Positions 46,110 to 57,424 of a stretch of 64,000 nt of DNA are shown here, one piece after another. Source of the DNA: Adiantum capillus-veneris (lineage: Eukaryota; Streptophyta; Polypodiopsida; Polypodiales; Pteridaceae); the NCBI GenBank assembly GCA_014529385.2, contig CM043954.1:96239247-96303246 (forward strand), in the 5' to 3' direction. Positions within the stretch are counted from its first letter, which is position 1. Every line of letters begins with the position of its first letter. The notes beneath the pieces are model-generated. The model was not told the origin of the DNA. It saw only the letters and a program-made list of their open reading frames with translations, and did not search any database. Both the position numbers and the translations under genes were made by a program.

Positions 46110-47230
46110 TTTCAGCCCATTTTATTTCTTTTCTTGTTCAACCTTGGTCCATTTAGGTTCATGCAAAACATCCCCTTCTTTCGATTTGTCGTTTGACTGT
46201 TTTGTTGATTGTCTTTTTTTTGTTTTGGTTTGTTTTGCTGGCGAGGAGTTATCGTTCTACCCATTACCTTGTCCTTTATGCAATAGGGAGCTCCCACTAG
46301 TCTCAAGTACGATTGTTTACCCTCAATATGTGGCATTGGATTACTTCTCATTCCTTTGTTTGTGTGTCTGTTTTTGGAGCATTGTTGTCTCCCGAGTTTT
46401 TGGTTGGGAAAATCAAAGAACTTTTCCATTTTTGTTTCATGATCATTTTCACGACCTTCTTACTTCTCTTCATTTGCGCTAAGCTCCTTGTATTCTTGGG
46501 TCTCACAGAAATCATGATAACACTCATCACTTGATTCCTTGTTTTTCTCCAAAGCATGGTCTGAATCACTTTTTTGGGTAATGTCCCTAATCGAAATTTC
46601 ATCCTGGATATGCAAACACTGTACTTTGATTTCAATGTTTGTTCCTCATCTATTTTTGTGGTTTGCCAGTGTCTAGCACTTGGATTTACTCTAATCATGC
46701 ACATGGGAACTAAGTCTAAGCCATTCTTATCACAAAATTTTGTGGGCAAGATCTCGTTGACACACACATCTAAGGTGGCCAAGATCTAAGTCCATTCTAA
46801 GGGTTCCATGCTCTCTTCAAGAAAAGGTTCATGTATATAATTCGGATCGTCAAATGATCTCGATTTTCTATTTTCACCCCTGACAAAACTATTGCAATCC
46901 GAAGCTCCACACATCCACAGATGAGCTTTTGAGTTCAACCACACAGGTACTTCAGATTTTGTAGCAGTTTTGCAGAATCAAAGTCTTCCATTGGTGTTCT
47001 TCTTACGTCTCTATAGATGTGGTCTCTTTGGTTGTTTTATGGTCCGTAAGTAGATATAATCATAGCCCTAGTCTTGGACCATTTTTAACTGACGCATTAA
47101 TGGACTTCTTAGAATAATGTCATAGTTATTCTCAATATGAATATCCACTACTGCGAACATGTGTTTGTATTCAATACCACAAGACGTCATCACCATTCGT
47201 TCCAAACTGTGAGCTTCTATGAGCATTCCC
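46110..47230 (-). pseudogene. Fragment E: Ty3/gypsy protease region and linker, decayed
   Basis: The minus strand from about 47230 reads FVDLGMLIEAHSLERMVMTS, then YDIILRSPLMRQLKMVQD (47130-47070), the C-terminal half of a gypsy retropepsin. After stops the same frame holds a 144-codon basic segment (46782-46348) of the kind lying between protease and RT. The RT itself is missing, and the left edge is the end of element C. It could belong to the same family as the RT fragment at 3480-4535. Assignment of the 144-codon part is by position only. Confidence 0.6.
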
Positions 47231-47232
47231 AG

Positions 47233-50200
47233 GTCGACAAATTTTTTGGGTGAGCTCAAAGAGCTTGGTCTGCTCAGAATTTTGATTTGGGCTCATTTCG
47301 GCCTCCGTTTCCACTACAAGGCTATTTCATCATTTTATGCAAAATTTTTGTCAGTGGCGTAAGTTTTTTCATAACAGGTCCCTTACAGTCTTCTACCGTG
47401 TGTGCTATATAGCATGTGTTGTTCCCAATTAATTTCCTTCTCCTCTTTTTGGGTAGTTTTCACATCAGGTGCAACATTTACCATGGCCAACAACAACACA
47501 ATGTGTTCAAGATGTTTGTTGCTAAGGACAAATTGGATGGGGACAATCACCATATGTGGGCTTCCAGATGTTCTTGTGTCAAAGGGTGTCTAGAATATTC
47601 TGCTAGGCATTGATGTACATCCTGGTTCTGAGGATATAGGCGATGTTGAGGATGTTGTAGGTCTTGCTGCAAGGATTGCTGTTGTTAGAGTTGTTTTGCC
47701 TACGACAGAACAAGCTCGTTGGGATGTAAAAGATGCACAGGCTCATGCATTGATTGTGTTTTCTGTGAAGCGCACTATTACTCCTCACATTCGTTCAGCA
47801 AAATATGCAAAACAGGCCTGGAATATTATGGTTGGTCTTTATGCAAGTCGCAATGAGGCAAAAATTGTATTGCTACATAAAGAGCTGGAGTCGAAGATTA
47901 TGCATGAGGAAGATGATATGGACACTTTCCTTGCTGGCGTCAAGGATATCAATGGGCAACTTATTTCTACAGGTGAAGTCATTTCAGACAGTTCTCTTGT
48001 GCAGATTGTTCTTGATGCCTTGCCAGATTCATACCAGATTTTTGCTAGTACTTGGAGACTTATGACCCAAGGAAATATTGAAGTTGTCAAGTTGGATGCC
48101 TTGTGCAAATTGCTGTTGCAAGAGTTGCTTTTTTAAAAAAAGGACTAGATAGCGTGCAATTGAAAATGCCTTTATTGCTGCTCAAAGAAAAGGTGGTAAC
48201 AGTAATGCATCTACTTCTCATGGTTCTTCTATGAATGGTAAACCACATGTTCCTAATGCTTTCGTTGGCAGCAATTCGTCTTGAAATTTTGGTGATAAGG
48301 GAAAAAAGAATGTGTTGCCATTATTGTAAAGCTAATGATCACTTGATCAAGCAATGTCCTAAGCTGAAGGCCAAAGAGGCTAAGAAGAAAGAGGCCGATT
48401 CCACTACTAATGCTGGTTCCACTACAAACGCAGCTATTGTTGAGTTTTTTGTGAAAGGAGACTGTGATGCTGATGTTGATGCAGAATGGGCTTTTAGTAC
48501 AGAGTGCACTTATAATCCTGTTGTCCATGATGCATGCATGTCAGTTGCTGTAGATTCACATGTGTGGTATTTTGAAAGTGGTGCTACAAAGCACATTATC
48601 TCACATCGTGATTTGTTCACCTCTCTTGAGTCTGTTCCTCATGGGAATTCAGTTACTTGTGCCAACAATGCCTCTTATCCAGTTCATGGAGTTGGAAAGA
48701 TTGTGCTTACTGCTGCAAATGGCAATTCTTTCACACTTGTTGATACACTTTATGTACCTGGGATCAAGAAGAATCTTTTGTCTATATCCACACTTGCTAG
48801 ACTTGGTCTTGTAGTCAAATTTGTGGATGACATATGTACAATACATGTATACAATGTTGGTGATGAAATTGTTGCATCTGGCATTTTATGCCGTGGGTTG
48901 TATAAGCTCACTTTGTACGACAAGTGTGGGCATAATTTTGCAAATGCAGTTGTGGATTCAAAGGCTATTTCAAACGCAAAACTTTGGCATGCATGTTTTA
49001 GTCATCTAAATTTTGCCAGTTTGCTTCGTTTGCAGAAATCTGATATGGTTGCTTCTTTGCCGCCTCTTGAAGCACTTGTCAAACATGTCTGTGAAGGCTG
49101 TATTTTGGGTAAGATGCAATGTTCTAAGTTTCCAAAGGATGGTTCAGTTCATGCCACATGTAGGTTGCAGCTTGTGCATAGTGATGTTTGTGGGCCCATG
49201 CAAACTATGTCCTTGGGCAATTACCTTTACTTCGTGATTTTTATTGATGATTACTCCAGGCATGCATGGGTATATCCGCTTAACACGAAGTCCGAAGTAT
49301 TTATGTACTTCAAACAATTTCTGGCTATGGCTGAAAATGTCTTGAAATGTACTATGGGCACCCTCCGTTCCTATCGAGGGGGGGGGGGAGTATATATCTC
49401 ATGTATTTAATGAATTTTTGGCTAGTCGTGGGATAAAACACCAATGTATAGTGCCTTATACGCCTCAGCAAAATCGTGTTGCTAAGAGGAAAAACAGGTC
49501 ACTTACGAAAATGGCACGATGTATGGTCAAAAGTCAAGCTTTGTCGCATTCGTTTTGGCTTGAGGCCATCATGTGTGCCACTTATGTACTTAACAGGTGT
49601 CCTACAAAAGCTTTGCACTATGTGACTCCATATGAAACATGACATGATAGAAAGCCTTCTATTGAGCACATGTTTTTGGTTGTTTGGCATATGCTTTGGT
49701 GCCACAAACACATCACAAAAAAATTGGATGATAAGGCTGTCAAACGTATTTTTGTTGGTTATAGTGCTGAAATCAAAGGTTACAGGTTGTATCATTCACA
49801 AACAAAGCGTATTCTGGTTTCACAAGATGTTGTGTTTGTGAAAAATTCTGTTCAGCCTTTTTTGTCATGTGCTAGAGATAGTAATGTAAGCTCACAGGAC
49901 ATTTATGACACTTTGTTGCCTCTTTTCAATGGTGGAAGTTCAAATGTAAATTCCAATGAGGCAAATGTACAACCTATGGGGGTTTCTGAAAATGTTACAG
50001 ATCAGCCTATTACTGAGGCAGATGTGCATGATGTACTTGATGAGGAAAGGGCTGAAAATGAGCAGGCTAGAGGTATGCCAAAATGGTTGGTGCATACATT
50101 GCGTGATAGTAAATTGGATGCACCTTTGTCTAGTCACACTTGTTCAGGCTCTCGCCATGCATCTTATGTATCAGACTATTATGCTTTGGGTGTGTCTAGC

Positions 50201-50900
50201 TGACATGATGTTGAAGATCCTCTGTCTTTTGATGAAGCACAAAATTCAAAAAATTAGATGGTTGCCATGCAATCAGAATATGACGCACTTATAGAAAACG
50301 ACACATGGACTTTATGTGATTTGCCTCATGGTAAAAGTCCATTGGTACGAAGTGGGTTTACAAGTTGAAACGCAAGCCGGATGGCGAGATTGATCGCTAT
50401 AAGGCTCCACTTGTTGCGCACAACAAAAAGGCATAGATTATGAAGAAACTTTTGCTCCCACTTGTCGTATGATTACTGTGCATTTTCTATGGGCATTGGC
50501 AACTCATTTTGGTTGGGATGTACATCAACTAGACATTGAGATTGCTTTCTTGAATGGGGACATATTTGAGGAAGTTTATGTAACGTAGCCTCGTGGTTTT
50601 GTCAAGAAAGGACAAGGGAATAAGGTGTGCAAATGTAATAAAGCTTTGTATGGGTTGAAGCAGTCCCCTTGTGCTTGGTATGAGAAGGTTGACACCCATT
50701 TGGTCAAACGAGGCTTTTGTAACAATCCAAAAGAAAGCACATTGTAAAGCGTGAGGATAATCTGCTTCTCATTGTGGTTCTCTACGTGGATGATTTGCTG
50801 ATCACTGGACCAAATGAGAGACATATTGCTGAATTTAAGGCTGATTTGAATGCTACTATCAAGATGAAATATTTGGGGCTGTTGCATCATTACTTGGGAC
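47233..50900 (+). pseudogene. Copia element F, forward copy: leader to mid RT, dead
   Basis: A leader (47233-47480) is followed by a gag start MANNN (47484) and UBN2-like gag (47590-48130, LYASRNEAKIVLLHKELESKI, VLDALPDSYQIFAST). Next come a CCHC knuckle CHYCKANDHLIKQC (48313-48354), protease-like WYFESGATKHI (Glu where the catalytic Asp is expected, near 48570), pre-integrase LWHACFSHLNF, CEGCILGK, and integrase (SDVCGPMQTMS, DDYSRHAWVYP, then TPQQNRVAKRKNR after a frame change). RT traces (50220-50900) are riddled with stops but include YVDDLLITGP near 50790. Homology ends abruptly at about 50900 where the inverted copy begins. No LTRs are visible. Confidence 0.85.
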
Positions 50901-50902
50901 AG

Positions 50903-52757
50903 GTGCTTCAAGAGGCGGCAAAGAAGTAACCATATCATATTTTTGCAAACGCACTACAAATTGGCAAAATTTAGATGACCAAAACATGCATGCCAAAGTT
51001 TTGCATCTGAAATAGCCTTTGAATCCACAAATGCATTTGCAAAATTCTACCCACACTTGTCATACAAATTGAGCTTATACAACCCACGACATAAAATGCA
51101 AAATACAACAATTTCATCACCAAAACTGAGATCATGTACTATACATTTGTCATCCACAAATTTGACTACAAGACCATGTCTAGCAAGTGCAGATACAAAC
51201 AAAAGATTCTTCTTGATGCCAGGTACATAAAGTGCATCAACAAGTGTGAAAGAACTGCCATTTACAGCAGTAAGGACAATCTTTCCAACTCCCTGAACCG
51301 GATAAGAGGATTGTTGGCACAAGTAACTAAATTCCCATGAGGGACAAACTCAAGAGAGGTGAACAAACCACGATGTGAGGTAATGTGCTTTGTAGCACCA
51401 CTTTCAAAATACCACACATGTGAATCTGCAACAACTAACATGCATGCATCATGGACAACAGGATTATAAGTGCACTCTGCACTAAAAGCCCATTCTGCAT
51501 CAATATCAGCATCACAGTCTCCTTTCATAGACGACTCAACAATAGCTGCATTTGTAGTGGAACTAACATTAGTAGTGGAACCGGGCTCTTTCTTCTTAGC
51601 CTCTTTGGCCTTCAACTTAGGACATTGCTTGATCAAGTGATTATTAGCTTTACAATAATGGCAACGCATCTTCTTTTTGCCATTATCACCCGAATTTCTA
51701 GATGAATTGCAGCCAGTAGAAGCATTAGGAACAGGTGGTTTACCACTTGCAAAAGAACCATGAGAAGTGGTTGCATTACTGTTACCACCTTTTCTTTGAG
51801 CAGTAATAAAAGCTTGTTCAACTGCACACTGTCTTGTCTTGTTTTTTCTGGAAAGTGACTCTTGCAACAATAATGTGCATAATGCATCAAACTTGACAAC
51901 TTCAGGATTTCCTTGGGTCATAAGTCTCTAAGTACTAGCAAAAATCTGGTAAGAATCTGGCAAGGCATCAAGAACAGTCTGCGCAAGAGAACTATCTGAA
52001 ATGACTTCACCTGTAGAAATAAGTTGCTCATTGATATCCTTGACGCCAGCAAGGAAAGTGTCCATATCATCTTCCTCATGCATAATCTTTGACTCCAGCT
52101 CTTTACACAACAATGCAATTTTTGCCTCATTGCGGCTTGCATAAAGACCAACCAGAATATTCCAAGCCTGTTTTGCAGATTTCGCTGAACGAATGTGAGG
52201 AGTAATAGTGCGCTTCACAGATAACGTAATCAATGCATGAGGCTGCGCATCTTTTACATCCCAACAACGAGCTTGTTCTGTCGTAGGCAAAACAACTCTA
52301 ACAACAGCAATCCTTGCAGCAAGACTTACAATATCCTCAACATCGCCTACATCCTCAGAACCAAGACGTACATCAATGCCTAGCAGAATATTCTAGACAC
52401 CCTTTGACACAAGAACATGTTGCATCATGTAAGCCCACATATGGTAATTGTCCCCATCCAATCTATCCTTTGCAGCAAACATCTTGAACACATTTGTGTT
52501 GTTGTCGGCCATGGCAAATGCTTGCACCTGATGTGAAAACTGCCTGAAAAGAGGAGAAACAAAGGGGGAACAACACGTGCTATTTAGCACAAACCGTAGA
52601 AGAGTGTAAGGAACTTGTTATGCAAAAAACAGCATTGACAAAAATTTTGCACAAAATGACGAAATAGCCTGCGTAGTACTGCCTATAGTGGAAACGGCTA
52701 GAATGAGCCCGAATCAGAAATTTGAGCAGACTAAGCTCTGTCCAGAATATCTGTCGA
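50903..52757 (-). pseudogene. Copia element F, inverted partial copy: leader to pre-integrase region
   Basis: Reverse complement of about 47233-49077. It has gag (52515-51920, LYASRNEAKIALLCKELESKI), knuckle CHYCKANNHLIKQC (about 51665-51620), WYFESGATKHITSH and the pre-integrase region, ending at PPLEAPVP. It shares with the forward copy the stop after SKGV (forward about 47591, inverted about 52395) and the Glu in the protease motif. The copies otherwise differ by scattered changes and small indels (the inverted copy has extra codons near 52425). Confidence 0.85.
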
Positions 52758-54033
<1,276 letters not shown>

Positions 54034-56982
54034 ATGCAAACCATCCATAATAGCGCTTGCTTGGAGCTTCCACCTGTCAAGTCAGGACAATATTGTGGAT
54101 TAACAGGCGCTGTTTCCACTTCTTACAAGGATGCTGGCTTGCCACTCAATCTCAGGTGTGCAAAAAACCCAAAAGTTTCGGCTGTTTGCATCCAATCGTG
54201 CAACTCTAAATTGGGTTTTTTGTGCAGGCTTGATCACAAGGATCGTGCCTTTACATTTCCGTTGCGGCTGGAAGTTTCTGATAGAACTTTTGAATCGCAG
54301 AACCCTATACGGGGTCTTGAAGCAGCGCAACCTCTCTGTCACTTGCTGGCTTCTATAGTTCACACAGAATCTTTTCTTCATTTGCTAGAAGATTGCATAA
54401 TTAAGAAGGATGTGGCTATTGGAAGGGGTTTGCACACGTTTATTGCAGAAAATGGACTTGAGCTAGACTCATTTTTCTGTAGCCATCTAGTACGTATGTT
54501 TAGCTCGCTAGACCTCCTGGTAGATGCAGATCGCGTCTTCTTAAAGCTATCGAAACCAAACATTTTTGTATGGAGTGCTATTATCTCTGCCTATACGAAG
54601 TCTGGAGAAAATTATCAAGTGATCAGGTTGTATCATGAAATGCAAAATGCTAGAATAGAGCCTGATTCTTATGTTTCTGTAACAGTTCTTAAAGCTTGCG
54701 CTATGTCCGCAACTTTGGCAGAGGGTGAGCAAACCCATGCTCATGTTCTAGAGCATGGGCTTGAATCAGATGCTTTTGTAAACAGTGCCTTAATCAACAT
54801 GTACAGTAAGTGTGGGCAGCTAATCCAGGCACATTTGATATTTGACAGAGCAGTGCAACCTAATCTGGCTACATGGAATGCTTTGATTGCAGGCTATGTA
54901 CATCATGGACACGGCAAAGAAGCTCTCTGGCTCTTTTATAAGATGAGAGATGGTGGGTTTGTGCCTGACAGGATAACATTTTTGTCTGCTGTAAAAGCAT
55001 GCAGTCGCATCTCGGTGTTAGAGATAGGTGAGGAGATTCATTGTCATATCATGAAGTGTGGTTTTGACTTATCATTGTCTGTTGGTAATTCACTTATTGA
55101 CATGTATGGCAAATGTGGAAGTCTTCAAGATGCACGGCTTGTGTTTGACAAGTTACCAAAGCCAGATGTTGTCTCATGGAGTGCCATAATTGCAGGATAT
55201 GCACAACATGGTTTTGGCCATGAGGCCTTACAGATCTTCCAAGAAATGCTGCAAAAGGACATCACTCCTAATCCAGTGACATTTGTCTGTGTTGTCAATG
55301 CGTGCGCCAGAATAGCAGCCTTGGAGCAGGGAAAGAAGGTACATGCATATCTTTCTGAATCGGCTTTTGCAGTAGACCTATCACTGGGTATTGCCCTTGT
55401 TGATATGTATGCCAAATGTGGAAGCCTGCTTGATGCAGGTGCAATGCTCAACCCATCTCTCATGCAATGTCCAGCGGCTTGGAATGCCTTGATGGGAGGA
55501 TATACTGACTGCAGGCATGGTGAAGAGGCGTTGCGACTCTTTCAACAAATGCTACAACAGGGGGTGTTGCCAGATCAGGTAAGCTTTGCATGCACTTTGA
55601 AAGCTTGCACCACTGTAGAGCAATGCAAGCGTGTACATTCTTGTATTATCAATGGCATTGAGTTGGACTCTTATATTGGCAACATTCTGATTGACTTGTA
55701 TGCCAAATTTGGCAGCCTTGAGAACGCCAAGTTGGTTTTTAGTAGACTGCCAGACAAGAATGTGATCACATGGAGCTCAGTGATTGCAGGCTATGTGCAT
55801 CACGGGCTCGGCCAAGAAGCTTTTGGCCTTTTCCAGAAAATGGAGCAGGAGGGTGTGGAGCCAAACCATGTTACTTTTCTCAGCATCTTGAAGGCGTGTT
55901 CCAGCACGGCAGCCTTAGATCATGGCAAGGCAATGCAGGCAACTATCATAAAATGTGGAATAGAATTCAATGCTCATGTAGCCAGTGCTCTGATGGACAT
56001 GTATGCCAAATGCGGGAACCAGGAAAATGTACACATTTTGTTTGATAGGCTGCCTTCAAGAGATGATGTTGCATGGGGCACATTAATTGGGGCACATGCA
56101 CATCATAGTGACTATGAAGGAGCACTCAAGTACTTCCAAGCCATGTTACAAGCAGGCCTGAAGCCTGATGAAGTCACATTCTTAGGCCTGCTTTCAGCAT
56201 GTAGTCATGCAGGGTTGGTAGATGAGGGCTGGGCTCACTTCAAGTCCATGCCGGAGATATATGGCTTGTGGCCAGATCTGGAGCATTTTGATTGCTTAGT
56301 AGATCTCTATAGCTTTGCTGGAAGATTTGATGTTGCTGAAGATTTACTAGAAACAATCCATCATGATTTCAATGTAGTAGGATGGAAAACATTGCTCACT
56401 GCCTGCCGAAGGCATGGTAATGTGTTGTTAGGAAAGCGTTGCTTTGAACAGGTTGTCAAATGTGAACCTGAAAATGCATCAGGGTTTGCGTTAATGTCGA
56501 GCACCTACACCCATACTGGCTTATGGGAAGAGGGTCAGAGGCTTGAAGGAGCGAGGAGGCATGCAAATGCTTGGAAAGTGCCTGCAAAGTCCTGTATTGA
56601 AGTTGACAAAGAGATTCATAGCTTTACAGTTGGAGACACAACTCATCCATTAAGTGCAAAAATTCAGTTGAAGGTCAAGTCCATGACTACCAGTTTTCTG
56701 GAGGAAGGGTACGTGCCACAATACGATTTGATACCATCTGCTATGTCCTCTGATCGTAAGCAAGATGTCCTGTGTGGACATTCTGAGAAGCTGGCCATTG
56801 CATTTGGTCTTCTCAGCACTCCCCAAGGTGTGACCCTTAGAGTGTCCAAGAACTTCCGAATGTGCAATGACTGTCACTCAGCGGCTAAATTGATTTCCAG
56901 ACTTGAGAGACGGGAAATTGTTCTATCAGATACATATTGTGTCCATCAGTTTAAAGATGGTAGATGTACATGCAGAGACTAA
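54034..56982 (+). CDS. Pentatricopeptide repeat protein, PLS class with E and DYW deaminase domain
   Basis: 982 residues in one open, intronless frame. The first 90 or so residues have a basic, Ser-containing composition compatible with an organelle transit peptide (inference). About six PLS triplets follow, each with a W-x-x-[IVL]-I-x-[GA]-[YH]-type helix (Trp180, 281, 382, 483, 580, 681). Next come the last P2-L2-S2 repeats (about 711-775), E motifs (about 779-845), a PG-box region reading KVPAKSCIEV (848-857) and the DYW domain. Deaminase ligands are present: His916-Ser-Glu918, Cys944-x-x-Cys947-His948, and the second zinc group His971, Cys978, Cys980. Family role: binds a specific organelle transcript and edits a cytidine. 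The stop follows Asp982, so the usual final Tyr-Trp is absent. The PG box has Pro-Ala where Pro-Gly is normal. The target cannot be read here. Confidence 0.93.
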   Translation: MQTIHNSACLELPPVKSGQYCGLTGAVSTSYKDAGLPLNLRCAKNPKVSAVCIQSCNSKLGFLCRLDHKDRAFTFPLRLEVSDRTFESQNPIRGLEAAQPLCHLLASIVHTESFLHLLEDCIIKKDVAIGRGLHTFIAENGLELDSFFCSHLVRMFSSLDLLVDADRVFLKLSKPNIFVWSAIISAYTKSGENYQVIRLYHEMQNARIEPDSYVSVTVLKACAMSATLAEGEQTHAHVLEHGLESDAFVNSALINMYSKCGQLIQAHLIFDRAVQPNLATWNALIAGYVHHGHGKEALWLFYKMRDGGFVPDRITFLSAVKACSRISVLEIGEEIHCHIMKCGFDLSLSVGNSLIDMYGKCGSLQDARLVFDKLPKPDVVSWSAIIAGYAQHGFGHEALQIFQEMLQKDITPNPVTFVCVVNACARIAALEQGKKVHAYLSESAFAVDLSLGIALVDMYAKCGSLLDAGAMLNPSLMQCPAAWNALMGGYTDCRHGEEALRLFQQMLQQGVLPDQVSFACTLKACTTVEQCKRVHSCIINGIELDSYIGNILIDLYAKFGSLENAKLVFSRLPDKNVITWSSVIAGYVHHGLGQEAFGLFQKMEQEGVEPNHVTFLSILKACSSTAALDHGKAMQATIIKCGIEFNAHVASALMDMYAKCGNQENVHILFDRLPSRDDVAWGTLIGAHAHHSDYEGALKYFQAMLQAGLKPDEVTFLGLLSACSHAGLVDEGWAHFKSMPEIYGLWPDLEHFDCLVDLYSFAGRFDVAEDLLETIHHDFNVVGWKTLLTACRRHGNVLLGKRCFEQVVKCEPENASGFALMSSTYTHTGLWEEGQRLEGARRHANAWKVPAKSCIEVDKEIHSFTVGDTTHPLSAKIQLKVKSMTTSFLEEGYVPQYDLIPSAMSSDRKQDVLCGHSEKLAIAFGLLSTPQGVTLRVSKNFRMCNDCHSAAKLISRLERREIVLSDTYCVHQFKDGRCTCRD

Positions 56983-57179
56983 AGTAGCCATGTGAAGTAG
57001 GTTATAGCTGTGAGTATAATCTAGGCATGTGTAGACATTCAGACACAGGAATATATGCTTCCCAAAATGGACTAGATTTCTGATGTCATACTGCAGATGT
57101 AGCTGCTGTTTTGGTACATAATTTTTTTAAGCAGTGTCTTGACTGTTCAGGCCATGAATGCCCAGGCAGGACCCTTGTG

Positions 57180-57185
57180 AATAAA
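57180..57185 (+). terminator. Polyadenylation signal of the PPR gene
   Basis: AATAAA about 200 bases after the PPR stop, in a plain 3' region without other features. Confidence 0.55.
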
Positions 57186-57365
57186 CAGCAGCACCAGTAG
57201 TCTTGACCAAGGGCCATACTAGAAATATCCTTTATGTTAACTGGGACTAGCTTATCATCATTTTACATCTTGAAGATGAGAGTTATCTTTGGATTGTACG
57301 ATTTACCGAATGAGCTGCCAGAAGTTCTGAAAAAACTGTTCAATGCATGAAGTTTCCGTCTCTCT

Positions 57366-57369
57366 CCCC

Positions 57370-57420
<51 letters not shown>
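57366..57420. repeat. C run followed by (AC)n microsatellite
   Basis: About 21 C, then 17 AC units. It marks the point where the truncated LINE begins, downstream of the PPR gene. Confidence 0.95.
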
Positions 57421-57422
<2 letters not shown>

Positions 57423-57424
57423 AG

